This document shows positions 33,863-41,384 of a stretch of DNA of 64,000 nt, in pieces (the first letter of the stretch is position 1; each line of letters begins with the position of its first letter). The notes below the pieces were generated by a model. That model had not been told where the DNA came from and did no database searches. It saw nothing but the letters and a program-made list of their open reading frames with translations. Source of the stretch: JANYJZ01 sp964523395 (GTDB lineage: Bacteria > Bacteroidota > Ignavibacteria > UBA10030 > SZUA-254). The stretch spans positions 1 through 64,000 of the forward strand of contig CAZFXS010000009.1 of NCBI GenBank assembly GCA_964523395.1, written 5' to 3'. The translations under genes were made by a program, and so were the position numbers.

Positions 33863-35791
33863 TTACTTACCTGCCAGAACAAATTGCTCCTGAAGATGTA
33901 TTTTCGGAATTTGCGACGGTATTGAGGTAATTTCATCCAATTGAATCTTATATGACCGGAGGATAATCCCATTCACACGCGAAATATTAACAAGCCTCCG
34001 AAGAATCTCCGGCTTAATCGAATCACTTGCAATCAACACCTCATCAATTTTCCTGGTATGGACAAGGCGTTGTAATCTCCAATGTCCCCCGAAAATCGGA
34101 TACCCGTTGATTCGTTTCCCTTCCAACTGCGGATCATCATCAAGGAATCCAACCGGATTATAATCAAGTGTATCATCATGCATCATCCGCTGAATAATAA
34201 GAAGTCCTTTGGCATCCGCACCATACACCAGGACATTTTTGTTCCCATGTTTATGTTCACGACGGGAAATATAGTGAAGCACGAGGAACGACACTCGCGC
34301 GCCTACGACAAATGAGAGTAGAAAGTAGAAATTCAACGTTACCAAAGTAAAATTGATTTCACCGAACTGCTTTGGCAAAAACGCAAGAACTGTGTATGTA
34401 ACAGCTGTTGCGGCAATAACTGTTTTGAGGATTTTCAACAAATCGCCAATTCCCATCTGACGGAACGAACCTTTGTACAATCCCGCGACAGAAAATATCA
34501 AAAGCTGCATTCCAGTTACCAGAGCCAGCACCACAAACGTATGCTGATGCAAGCCTTGATCCGAAAATGACGGAAACACTAACCACTGGGCAAGCAGGAA
34601 CGCGCCGACAATAAAACCCAGGTCCAGGAATCCCTGAAAGATTGTGCTATTCATCAGCGGCCATTCATACATCGGAAGCAGAACACCGTTGCGGAGAACC
34701 GCCATCTCTTTATACCGCAACTGGCTGATGCCAATAAACGTGGCGATCGCAACAGTTACCAAAATCAGTGAAGCACCGAAATTATTCGTGATTGTCACGG
34801 CAAACGCACCGATACCAAATGCGCACGACACCACATATAATACAAGCACAACACTGCGATGGGAAAGTCCCCGATCAATCAGCCGGTGATGAATATGACC
34901 CCGGTCGGGAAGAAACATGGTGACAAGTTTTCCCAGGAACGACGCCGAATTTTTCTGCTGAGGGAGAATGGAACGGAGCAGTCTTCTGGTCATCGATAAT
35001 AACGTATCCATAATCGGTAACCCGAGGGCAAGCATCGGAACAACAATTGCAAAGGCTGTTGATCCCTTTGTCGAACTCTGAATGGAAAGAATCGCCAAAG
35101 AAAATCCTATAAACAAACTTCCTGAATCACCAAGGAAAATCCTTGCACCGCTGAAATTATAACGGAGAAATCCAAGAATAGCACCACCAAGCAATAATGC
35201 CATCATCGCTGTTGTCAGATCTCCTTTCAACAACGAAATAGCAAACATTGTAATCGATACAATAAACGAAACGCCGGAAGCCAACCCATCGAGCCCGTCG
35301 ATAAGGTTAATCGCGTTAGTAATACCGACAACCCAAATCAGCGTCGCAGGATAATCCAGCCACCCCATGGTCAAAAGATCCGGACTGAACGGATGAGTTA
35401 TGGCTGAGATTCTGAATCCCGCAAAATACACCATGGTCCCTGCGATAACCTGACCAAGAAGTTTCTTACTTGGCGTAAGAGGATGAAGGTCGTCCCATAT
35501 TCCAAGGAGTAATACCAGCGTCAGCGAAATCACAAGCATCACGCCTGTATGGGGGCTTAAGCCCGAGAATGTGTGCAGGGATGGATCGAGATATACCGAA
35601 ACCACCAGAGATAAGAAAAAGCTTGCATATATTGCCACCCCTCCAAGCCGGGGAATGGGGAGTTTGTGAACCTTGCGTTCATTCGGCTGATCGATAGCGC
35701 CAATCCGTTTCGCATAAGAAATCACGAGCGGCGTCAGCACCAACGACAGGAGAACAGGAACCAAAAAAAGAAAGTAATGCTGGATCAACAT
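33863..35791 (-). CDS. WecA/TagO-type phosphoglycosyltransferase fused to a PglF/CapD-like N-terminal region
   Basis: A 642-residue membrane protein. Residues 1-330 form a polyprenyl-phosphate sugar-1-phosphate transferase (MraY/WecA superfamily) that starts glycan assembly on undecaprenyl phosphate. Motifs are KVHKLPIPRLGG, LGIWDDLHPLTPSKK, NAINLIDGLDGLASG, FLGDSGSLFIG and the HIHHRLIDRGLSHR loop. Residues 375-642 carry four more helices and a Rossmann-like domain (NVLVYGADAKGLLIIQRM, VGFLDDDPQLEGKRINGYPI). This second half resembles the N-terminal half of PglF/CapD dehydratases and WbaP-type transferases but lacks a dehydratase catalytic domain. It is the last gene of the minus EPS arm. Confidence 0.88.
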   Translation of the reverse strand: MLIQHYFLFLVPVLLSLVLTPLVISYAKRIGAIDQPNERKVHKLPIPRLGGVAIYASFFLSLVVSVYLDPSLHTFSGLSPHTGVMLVISLTLVLLLGIWDDLHPLTPSKKLLGQVIAGTMVYFAGFRISAITHPFSPDLLTMGWLDYPATLIWVVGITNAINLIDGLDGLASGVSFIVSITMFAISLLKGDLTTAMMALLLGGAILGFLRYNFSGARIFLGDSGSLFIGFSLAILSIQSSTKGSTAFAIVVPMLALGLPIMDTLLSMTRRLLRSILPQQKNSASFLGKLVTMFLPDRGHIHHRLIDRGLSHRSVVLVLYVVSCAFGIGAFAVTITNNFGASLILVTVAIATFIGISQLRYKEMAVLRNGVLLPMYEWPLMNSTIFQGFLDLGFIVGAFLLAQWLVFPSFSDQGLHQHTFVVLALVTGMQLLIFSVAGLYKGSFRQMGIGDLLKILKTVIAATAVTYTVLAFLPKQFGEINFTLVTLNFYFLLSFVVGARVSFLVLHYISRREHKHGNKNVLVYGADAKGLLIIQRMMHDDTLDYNPVGFLDDDPQLEGKRINGYPIFGGHWRLQRLVHTRKIDEVLIASDSIKPEILRRLVNISRVNGIILRSYKIQLDEITSIPSQIPKIHLQEQFVLAGK

Positions 35792-35837
35792 AGTGTCAAG
35801 AGTTGTTTGGTTGTATGAACCCGGATTTTAATCTCGT

Positions 35838-36674
35838 TTATGATTCAAATGATTCTGAAATTGCCTGGCGAACATTCCCGTCAGAAGTTCCGCACTTCAC
35901 GTACCGGGGAAGATTATTTTCATGGATAAATCCTTCAGTACACTGCGCCGCCGCCGCATCAATCACTGTCCGGAGCTCCCGGATATTGCCGGGCCACTGA
36001 TACGAACGCAGTAACGCTAAGGTTTCGGGAGCAACAGATTCGATTTTGGTGCCGTATCGCTCGTTCGACTCTTCCAAAAACTCTTTGATAAGCATCGGTA
36101 TATCATCCCTTCGTTCCCTAAGCGGAGGAATATTGATGCACACCTGCCCCAGCCTGCGTGATGATTCTTCCCGCGTTCTATTGTGCAAGAGTTTTTCATC
36201 ATACGGAATCGTAACACCTTCTATCGCGCGAACGTTGATATACACTTCTTCATGTCCCCCGACACGTCTAAAATGCTGCTGCTCAAATGCCGATAATATC
36301 AAAGTCTGAACTTGTTTCGGAAGCGACGATAATCTGTCAAAATAAATCGTTCCTCCGTTTGCCTTCTCGATAACTCCTGCATGAACAATTCTTTCAGGTA
36401 CATTAGCGTTTTCCCATCCGAAAATTGTTTTCAACGTCAGGTGAGATGGCAATTCAGCACAATCCACATGGACAAACTTTCTCTCTGCCCGCGCACTTAA
36501 CTGATGAATAAGGCTGGCGAGCCATTCCTTACCTGAACCGCTTTCACCAACAATGCGGACACTTAAATCGCTCACTGCCACTTTCTCGATCGTTTTAAGA
36601 ATGTTTTGCATGTGAACGCCGTACGCGGAAACCGAGTCCTTTTCAAGGGACCTTGTAATTGAAGAGTATTTCAT
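35838..36674 (-). CDS. Degenerate sigma-54-activator-like AAA+ protein
   Basis: A 278-residue protein homologous to the AAA+ domain of NtrC-type activators, without a receiver domain or a clear Fis HTH. Walker A GESGSGKE (43-50) and the IPPLRERRDDIPML and SYQWPGNIRELRTV segments are conserved. The sigma-54 contact loop GAFTGA is absent: after FGW the chain reads ENANVPERIVHAG. Walker B reads IYFDR instead of LFLDE, so the catalytic Glu is replaced by Arg. It is therefore unlikely to remodel sigma-54 itself and could instead modulate a complete activator. It lies between porV-like and wecA-like genes in the EPS locus. Confidence 0.85.
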   Translation of the reverse strand: MKYSSITRSLEKDSVSAYGVHMQNILKTIEKVAVSDLSVRIVGESGSGKEWLASLIHQLSARAERKFVHVDCAELPSHLTLKTIFGWENANVPERIVHAGVIEKANGGTIYFDRLSSLPKQVQTLILSAFEQQHFRRVGGHEEVYINVRAIEGVTIPYDEKLLHNRTREESSRRLGQVCINIPPLRERRDDIPMLIKEFLEESNERYGTKIESVAPETLALLRSYQWPGNIRELRTVIDAAAAQCTEGFIHENNLPRYVKCGTSDGNVRQAISESFES

Positions 36675-36706
36675 AGCAAAGATATTTTATAATGGGTTTA
36701 AAAGTT

Positions 36707-36720
36707 GTGATACAGATCAA
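36707..36720. promoter_or_regulatory. FNR-like core TGAT-N4-ATCA upstream of the degenerate activator gene
   Basis: GTGATACAGATCAA contains TGAT-ACAG-ATCA, the same core spacing as the palindrome at 23244-23257. It lies 33 bp upstream of the AAA+ gene start (minus strand), in the gap after the porV-like gene. Confidence 0.25.
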
Positions 36721-36758
36721 TAAAAAAGGGCTTTTTTAAAAGAATTCAGGCTTCAGCG

Positions 36759-37706
36759 TTATCTGTCTGTCCTGATACTTTCTGTTGTATCCCAAAGATC
36801 AAAACCAAGCGTAAACTGATATAAACGGTCAGTTAACCTGCTTGGGAGCATACCATATTCCAGATGCCATCTCCCTGCCCGCATACCAATACCATAGGTA
36901 GCAGCCTGAAGATCTTCATCAACAATATATCCAACCCGGAGAGCCACAAGACGAAGGGCAACATACTCCACACCCCCTTTATACCGCAACCCTTCCTGTT
37001 CAAAAACTTTTTCGTTTGCAAAAGATAATGTCAAATATGTTTTATTCGCTGAAGCCGGAAAACGTAATGACGCTCCTACCGTAAGTGTCCGCGGCAATTG
37101 CTGAGTGGCAAGAAAGGTTGACGTTCCATCAAAATTATACCTGATGCCGTTTCCAAAACCGGTAAAAACCGCTCCGTAACTCACCTCGGGTGATGGCGCA
37201 TAAAAAACTGATACTGATCCTGAAATTGCCCAAAGGTTCTCTGCGGATGTTGTACCGTACCGTATTCCAAGTCCGGCCCCAACGCAAAATGTCGGGACAA
37301 TTTCACGAGAATACGCCACATCATAGCCATATTGCACCGCTTTAAAATCAGCCAGGGGACTGGACTGGAGTGAACCGATATGATTTACCGACAAGCCCAC
37401 TGCAACAACCTCACCTTTTTTCACAAACAAAGGAGTTGAGATATTTTCATTCATGATATTGCTTGTCCTGTCAAGGCCATGATTCAAGACAATAGATGTA
37501 TTCTGCATATAAACCAATGATGCGGGATTCCAATACATGCTATTCACATTATATATGTCCGCCACAAATGCCTCGGCAAAACCCAACGCCCTCGCACCCG
37601 CATTAAATGTCCGCGGTCGAAACAATGTAGAGGTTTGGCCTAGCGATGCTACGGTAACAGTCAGACTGAGCGCCAGAATACTATAAATACTTATTAATCG
37701 TTTCAT
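36759..37706 (-). CDS. PorV/PorQ-like outer membrane protein
   Basis: A 315-residue outer-membrane beta-barrel protein with a signal peptide (about 1-23, ending SLGQ). The conserved start ARALGFAEAFVADIYNVNSMYWNPASLVYM is typical of the PorV/PorQ/UPF0164 group: loss of the N-terminal plug, then WNPA. The remainder is amphipathic beta-strands ending FTLGFDLWD. PorV acts in type IX secretion; other members are general barrels, and here the gene follows the Wza-type gene by 14 bp, so a role in EPS export or surface attachment is equally possible. Confidence 0.8.
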   Translation of the reverse strand: MKRLISIYSILALSLTVTVASLGQTSTLFRPRTFNAGARALGFAEAFVADIYNVNSMYWNPASLVYMQNTSIVLNHGLDRTSNIMNENISTPLFVKKGEVVAVGLSVNHIGSLQSSPLADFKAVQYGYDVAYSREIVPTFCVGAGLGIRYGTTSAENLWAISGSVSVFYAPSPEVSYGAVFTGFGNGIRYNFDGTSTFLATQQLPRTLTVGASLRFPASANKTYLTLSFANEKVFEQEGLRYKGGVEYVALRLVALRVGYIVDEDLQAATYGIGMRAGRWHLEYGMLPSRLTDRLYQFTLGFDLWDTTESIRTDR

Positions 37707-37720
37707 TTTCCGTGCGCCGA

Positions 37721-38437
37721 TTAGTTATTAAAAACCTGGAAGAAACCGAAAATAAAAATTGCATCCCGCATAAAGTCCGACAACTCACGGATAATGTTCG
37801 CTCGTTTCGGAACAAAAACGGTATCTCCCGGGCGAATAACAGGAATGGATTCGATATTACCATGCTCCATATACCACGTTAAATCGACTTCGATGGGTTG
37901 CCGGTTTTGACCACCTCCTCGCAGAATTTTTATGTTGCGAAGGTCCGAATCCGGCGTTGTACCACCTGCTGTTGAGAGTACCTCGATGAGTGTAGCATCA
38001 GTAGTCAGTGTGTAATTTTCCTGCCTGGTAACCTCACCAAGCACTGTCACTTTTTGCGGAGCAGAACTGACTACCGTTATTGTAAGTTTTATTTCTCCCT
38101 GAATGTATTCAGAAAGCTTTTTGATCATTTGCTGCGTAAACTGCTCCTTCGTCAAACCGGCCGCCGTTACTTCACCCAACAGAGGTAGCGCAATCTGACC
38201 CAGTTCTTTGACTGTCGTCCGGGAATCAAATTCAGGATAGCCCCACACAGAGAGCTGGATCTGATCACCCTGCCGGATTACGTAATTATCAGATTGTGCC
38301 TCAGCCTGTATTGGCCGGCTTCCGGAACGGATAATCTGAGTTAAACTATCCTTGGTCATATCTCCGCTACTGCAACCTCCGGCGACAATCGCCAAAAAGA
38401 GAGCAAACAGACAAACTTTGTTGATTGATACTTTCAT
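37721..38437 (-). CDS. Polysaccharide export lipoprotein (Wza family)
   Basis: A protein of about 238 residues that forms or contributes to the outer-membrane EPS export channel. The start ATG at 38437 gives a lipoprotein signal with lipobox AIVAGGC (Cys about residue 22). A longer frame to 38539 would bury the signal peptide and cross the promoter region. The poly_export domain (YVIRQGDQIQLSVWGYPEFD) and SLBB-type domain (KVTVLGEVTRQENYTL, IPVIRPGDTVFVPKR) are complete. It leads the minus arm of the EPS locus, divergent from the Wzz gene. Confidence 0.93.
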   Translation of the reverse strand: MKVSINKVCLFALFLAIVAGGCSSGDMTKDSLTQIIRSGSRPIQAEAQSDNYVIRQGDQIQLSVWGYPEFDSRTTVKELGQIALPLLGEVTAAGLTKEQFTQQMIKKLSEYIQGEIKLTITVVSSAPQKVTVLGEVTRQENYTLTTDATLIEVLSTAGGTTPDSDLRNIKILRGGGQNRQPIEVDLTWYMEHGNIESIPVIRPGDTVFVPKRANIIRELSDFMRDAIFIFGFFQVFNN

Positions 38438-38543
38438 ATTATAGAGGATGTTGTTATTAAGGCTAATCTTTGAGTTAATACTACCTGCCGAAGGAAGGAG
38501 CCAATAGCCCATTCCACAAACAGTTGAAGGCAGTGACATTACG

Positions 38544-38558
38544 GCAAACGCTGTGCCA
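38544..38558 (-). promoter_or_regulatory. Sigma-54 promoter match facing wza
   Basis: Read on the minus strand, TGGCAC-AGCGT-TTGC exactly fits TGGCAC-N5-TTGC. Transcription would start near 38532, giving a leader of about 95 nt before the wza ATG at 38437. Confidence 0.55.
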
Positions 38559-38765
38559 GAAGAAAGATCTACGCACCAAAAATTCCCTAAACGTTTACAT
38601 TCAGACTACCTGCTCATCCACCACTCGAAACATGCCATTTCATGCAAATCATAAAAAGTATTTTGAAACAGTAAGGAATGTTTTCCCCGTTTTAATAAAT
38701 CGATAGCTCAATTTTCCCAAACAAAATCCTGAGCTTTTTCCTCTACAACGGAAAGGCTTTAATGA

Positions 38766-38784
38766 TGTGTATACTTATTACACA
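38766..38784. promoter_or_regulatory. Candidate enhancer palindrome TGTGTA-N7-TACACA
   Basis: A 19-bp inverted repeat, TGTGTATACTTATTACACA. It lies about 170 bp upstream of the predicted plus-strand start site and about 240 bp upstream of the minus-strand one. These are typical distances for sigma-54 enhancer-binding-protein sites. Confidence 0.4.
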
Positions 38785-38923
38785 AGCTCAAATTTTACTG
38801 CAAATTGCGGTATAAAAATTACACACTTGCCTCACCACTCCATTAACTGGATTCCGGCATACTTCCATAAAGGGTTAATACAGGCTCATTTATAGGTTTT
38901 ATATTACCGTGCCTGTAAAATAA

Positions 38924-38938
38924 TGGCACATCAATTGC
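38924..38938 (+). promoter_or_regulatory. Sigma-54 promoter match facing wzz
   Basis: TGGCAC-ATCAA-TTGC exactly fits the -24/-12 consensus TGGCAC-N5-TTGC, and the next base is the preferred A. Transcription would start near 38950, about 40 nt before the GTG start of the chain-length gene. Confidence 0.65.
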
Positions 38939-38989
38939 AGTATGGGTAACGCATTTTAGTATATCGAAGACAAAAAGAAGGAATTATCT

Positions 38990-40339
38990 GTGCGTTCAGC
39001 CCAAATTACCTTGCATGAAATACTGACGGTATTTCGAAGACGACAACGTTTTTTCTGGATCCCTGTAGTGGTTGTTACAACCTTGTCGATCATCGGTGCA
39101 TTCATGCTTTCAAATAAATATGAATCATCAACGACTATCCTGGTACAGCGCGACGAGGTCCTCAACCCTCTGATCAGCTACCAAATGGCTGTAGCCATGG
39201 CTTCTGAGGATCGTTTAAGAACATTTAATGAAATCATCTATAGCCGGTTCACAATAAAAAAACTTATCGACAGCCTCGGCATGAGTGGTCAGATCACCAG
39301 CGAGGAGGATGATCAGGTACTGGTCAACAGGATTCAAAACAGCATTGAAACAGAACGGAGAGGCTCGGATTCGTTCCGGATTACATTCACCGATACAGAC
39401 CCGGCACGAGCACAACGGGCGACTCAGACATTAGCAAACCTCTTTATCAAAACAGTTCTACAGGTTGAAGGACAACGGAATGAACAGGCTGTTCAGTTTT
39501 TTGAAAAAAAGCTGGATGAAATCAGACAAAAATTTGAAATATCGCAAAAACTTGTCGTCTCCCGCCTTAAATCAAGAATTGATTATCTCCCGGACGAAAC
39601 GCGACAGATGTATAACCAGGTCGAAGGATTTGAGACCAGGATAAATGAAATTGATACCAAGTTCAAAACATATCAGGACGCGCTTACCATTTTAAAAACA
39701 TTTCCCGCTGCCATACAAACTGAAACCGGAAAGCAGGCGCTTTACGATCTGCAACGAATGGATATCCCGTTCGCCGCAGAGTTCGGTTTACTGGTATCGC
39801 GATATGATGACTACTCCCGAAGATACACGCCGAAATATCCCGAGGTAGTCAAGCTCGAGGGACAGATTCTTGAATTACTCCAAAGGGCTCAGAACGCAAT
39901 TGAAACGGAATTAACAAAACTCCAGCCAAAGCGTGAAGACTACGAACAACGCCGCTCGCAGTTGGTGGACCGGTTAAAAGAATCTTCTGTCAGCCAGCGT
40001 GTTGATGAAGACAAGGAAACAGATTACAGCGTTTATAAACGTCTCTACGACGAAATGAAAGTAAAACTCGAGCAGGCGATCATGACGCGCGATCTTGGTT
40101 CGGGCGGTGAAAATCAGTTTATGATTATTGACCCCGCGCTGTTACCGCTCAAGCCCTCAAAACCCAACCGGTTACAGCTTGCAATTGCCGGGTTAGCATT
40201 GGGAATTTTCTTCGGACTTGTGGCAATCATTCTCAAAGAAATGCTTGATACCACCGTCCGGACGCCGCGCGACATTGAAATTTATCAAAAGCCCGTCATT
40301 GCGTTCATCACCGACGGACATCAGGAAATACAAAAATAA
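38990..40339 (+). CDS. Chain-length determinant / Wzz-GumC family protein
   Basis: A 449-residue inner-membrane polysaccharide co-polymerase. TM1 lies at about residues 22-42, the Wzz domain starts with YESSTTILVQRDEVLNPLIS, and a long periplasmic coiled coil covers roughly 150-360. The second helix lies near the C-terminus (LAIAGLALGIFFGLVAIILK), after the PLKPSKPNR motif typical of Wzz proteins. Such proteins set EPS chain length and link polymerase to the Wza channel. Translation starts at GTG (38990) behind AAGGA. It has no fused kinase; the ATPase is the next gene. Confidence 0.92.
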   Translation: MRSAQITLHEILTVFRRRQRFFWIPVVVVTTLSIIGAFMLSNKYESSTTILVQRDEVLNPLISYQMAVAMASEDRLRTFNEIIYSRFTIKKLIDSLGMSGQITSEEDDQVLVNRIQNSIETERRGSDSFRITFTDTDPARAQRATQTLANLFIKTVLQVEGQRNEQAVQFFEKKLDEIRQKFEISQKLVVSRLKSRIDYLPDETRQMYNQVEGFETRINEIDTKFKTYQDALTILKTFPAAIQTETGKQALYDLQRMDIPFAAEFGLLVSRYDDYSRRYTPKYPEVVKLEGQILELLQRAQNAIETELTKLQPKREDYEQRRSQLVDRLKESSVSQRVDEDKETDYSVYKRLYDEMKVKLEQAIMTRDLGSGGENQFMIIDPALLPLKPSKPNRLQLAIAGLALGIFFGLVAIILKEMLDTTVRTPRDIEIYQKPVIAFITDGHQEIQK

Positions 40340-40380
40340 CAGGTCCGGTTTCCGATTTTTCTCATTAGCAGAGCATAGAT

Positions 40381-41181
40381 ATGCAGCAAGACCAAAATTC
40401 AACATCAAACGAATTCCGCCAGCAACCGCAGGAAGCTTCAGGAACATCCGAGAATACCAAGATTGTTAGGGTTATCAAATCCATTATTGTCAACCCAGAG
40501 CTTGGCAAACATGTCGATGAAAGTGTAGTAAAATTCCAGTACTACAATGCGTTTAATTACTCACTGTTATCACGTGGTCACGAGAAAGTGAGTATGACGC
40601 TCGGTGTGACCTCTCCGAACCAGCGGGAAGGAAAAACTCTTGTCACATGTAACCTCGCCGTTTCGCTTGCGATGGGATCGAGGAAAAAAACCGTTATTGT
40701 CGACTTAAATGTATACAATCCGCGCCTCCACCAGATTTTTGGAACCGGCAGAACACCAGGCTTAGCTGAGGCATTACGGAACGGAAATATCCATGTCACC
40801 CAGACTCAGATTGAGAACCTGTCGGTACTGACAGCAGAAAATTTTGTTGAGGTTCAGGAAGGAACCGCAACGTCGGCTCCATTTTCAACATTTTCTTCTC
40901 AACCGATTTTGCATCCTGCTTTGAGTTTAGATCAGTTAGCGGCCTTCCGCGATGTTATTTATTCACTGGAACAGGAATATGACTTTGTCATCGTGGATAT
41001 GCCTTCACTAAACACGCAGGGATTTCCGGTCCTCTATGCAAATCAGCTCGACGGGCTGATTGTAGTGGTGAACACAGGAAAAACGAAGCAGGAAGATATC
41101 AACGGTATATTCCACCAGATTAACGAGAGGCAAGTTCTGGGTTTTGTTTTTAACCGCTTTACCGACGGTACTTCCGCCTAA
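40381..41181 (+). CDS. BY-kinase-like ATPase (CpsD/CapB type, degenerate)
   Basis: A 266-residue P-loop protein of the Wzc/CpsD tyrosine-autokinase family that normally partners Wzz. Walker A appears as SPNQREGKTLV, with the leading Gly replaced by Ser. The A' motif VIVDLNVYNPRLHQIFG and Walker B FVIVDMPSLN are present. The C-terminal Tyr cluster of true BY-kinases is missing; the protein ends FNRFTDGTSA. It may be a regulatory ATPase without autophosphorylation tail. It lies 41 bp after the wzz gene. Confidence 0.85.
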   Translation: MQQDQNSTSNEFRQQPQEASGTSENTKIVRVIKSIIVNPELGKHVDESVVKFQYYNAFNYSLLSRGHEKVSMTLGVTSPNQREGKTLVTCNLAVSLAMGSRKKTVIVDLNVYNPRLHQIFGTGRTPGLAEALRNGNIHVTQTQIENLSVLTAENFVEVQEGTATSAPFSTFSSQPILHPALSLDQLAAFRDVIYSLEQEYDFVIVDMPSLNTQGFPVLYANQLDGLIVVVNTGKTKQEDINGIFHQINERQVLGFVFNRFTDGTSA

Positions 41182-41189
41182 GCTGCGAT

Positions 41190-41357
41190 ATGATTACCCT
41201 CGGCGGCATGCTCGGATTGATGATACTTGCAATCATCATCGGAAAAAGAACAAAAGCAATCTATCCGTCATCATACATCATCATTGTCTTTCTGGTCCTC
41301 GCTCAGGTTATTTTGGTGTTGTATGCGATGTTTACAATGTCCGAACCTAAACCTTGA
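41190..41357 (+). CDS. Small two-helix membrane protein (55 aa)
   Basis: A short frame, ATG at 41190 to TGA at 41357, coding for 55 residues. It starts MITLGGMLGLMILAIIIGKR, then KAIYPSSY, a second hydrophobic helix (IIIVFLVLAQVILVLYAMF) and an SEPKP tail. It begins 8 bp after the BY-kinase-like stop, ends 27 bp before the Wzy-like start and is in a run of same-strand EPS genes. The two clean helices with a basic loop and charged end make it a convincing gene. I recognise no family. Confidence 0.65.
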   Translation: MITLGGMLGLMILAIIIGKRTKAIYPSSYIIIVFLVLAQVILVLYAMFTMSEPKP

Positions 41358-41384
41358 AGACGCATTATTCAACTATTTATCGGC

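Larger units (their letters stand above)
38438..38989. other. Divergent control region of the EPS locus
   Basis: 552 bp between wza (minus) and wzz (plus) without a plausible gene. It contains two sequences matching the sigma-54 -24/-12 consensus, one for each direction (38544-38558 minus, 38924-38938 plus). A TGTGTA-N7-TACACA palindrome lies between them (38766-38784), with another ATTACACA word at about 38818-38825. The layout is that of a sigma-54 intergenic enhancer region. Confidence 0.6.

Noticed and set aside
38438..38539. Upstream extension of the Wza-type lipoprotein
   Set aside because: It would bury the lipobox signal peptide and run into the sigma-54-like promoter.
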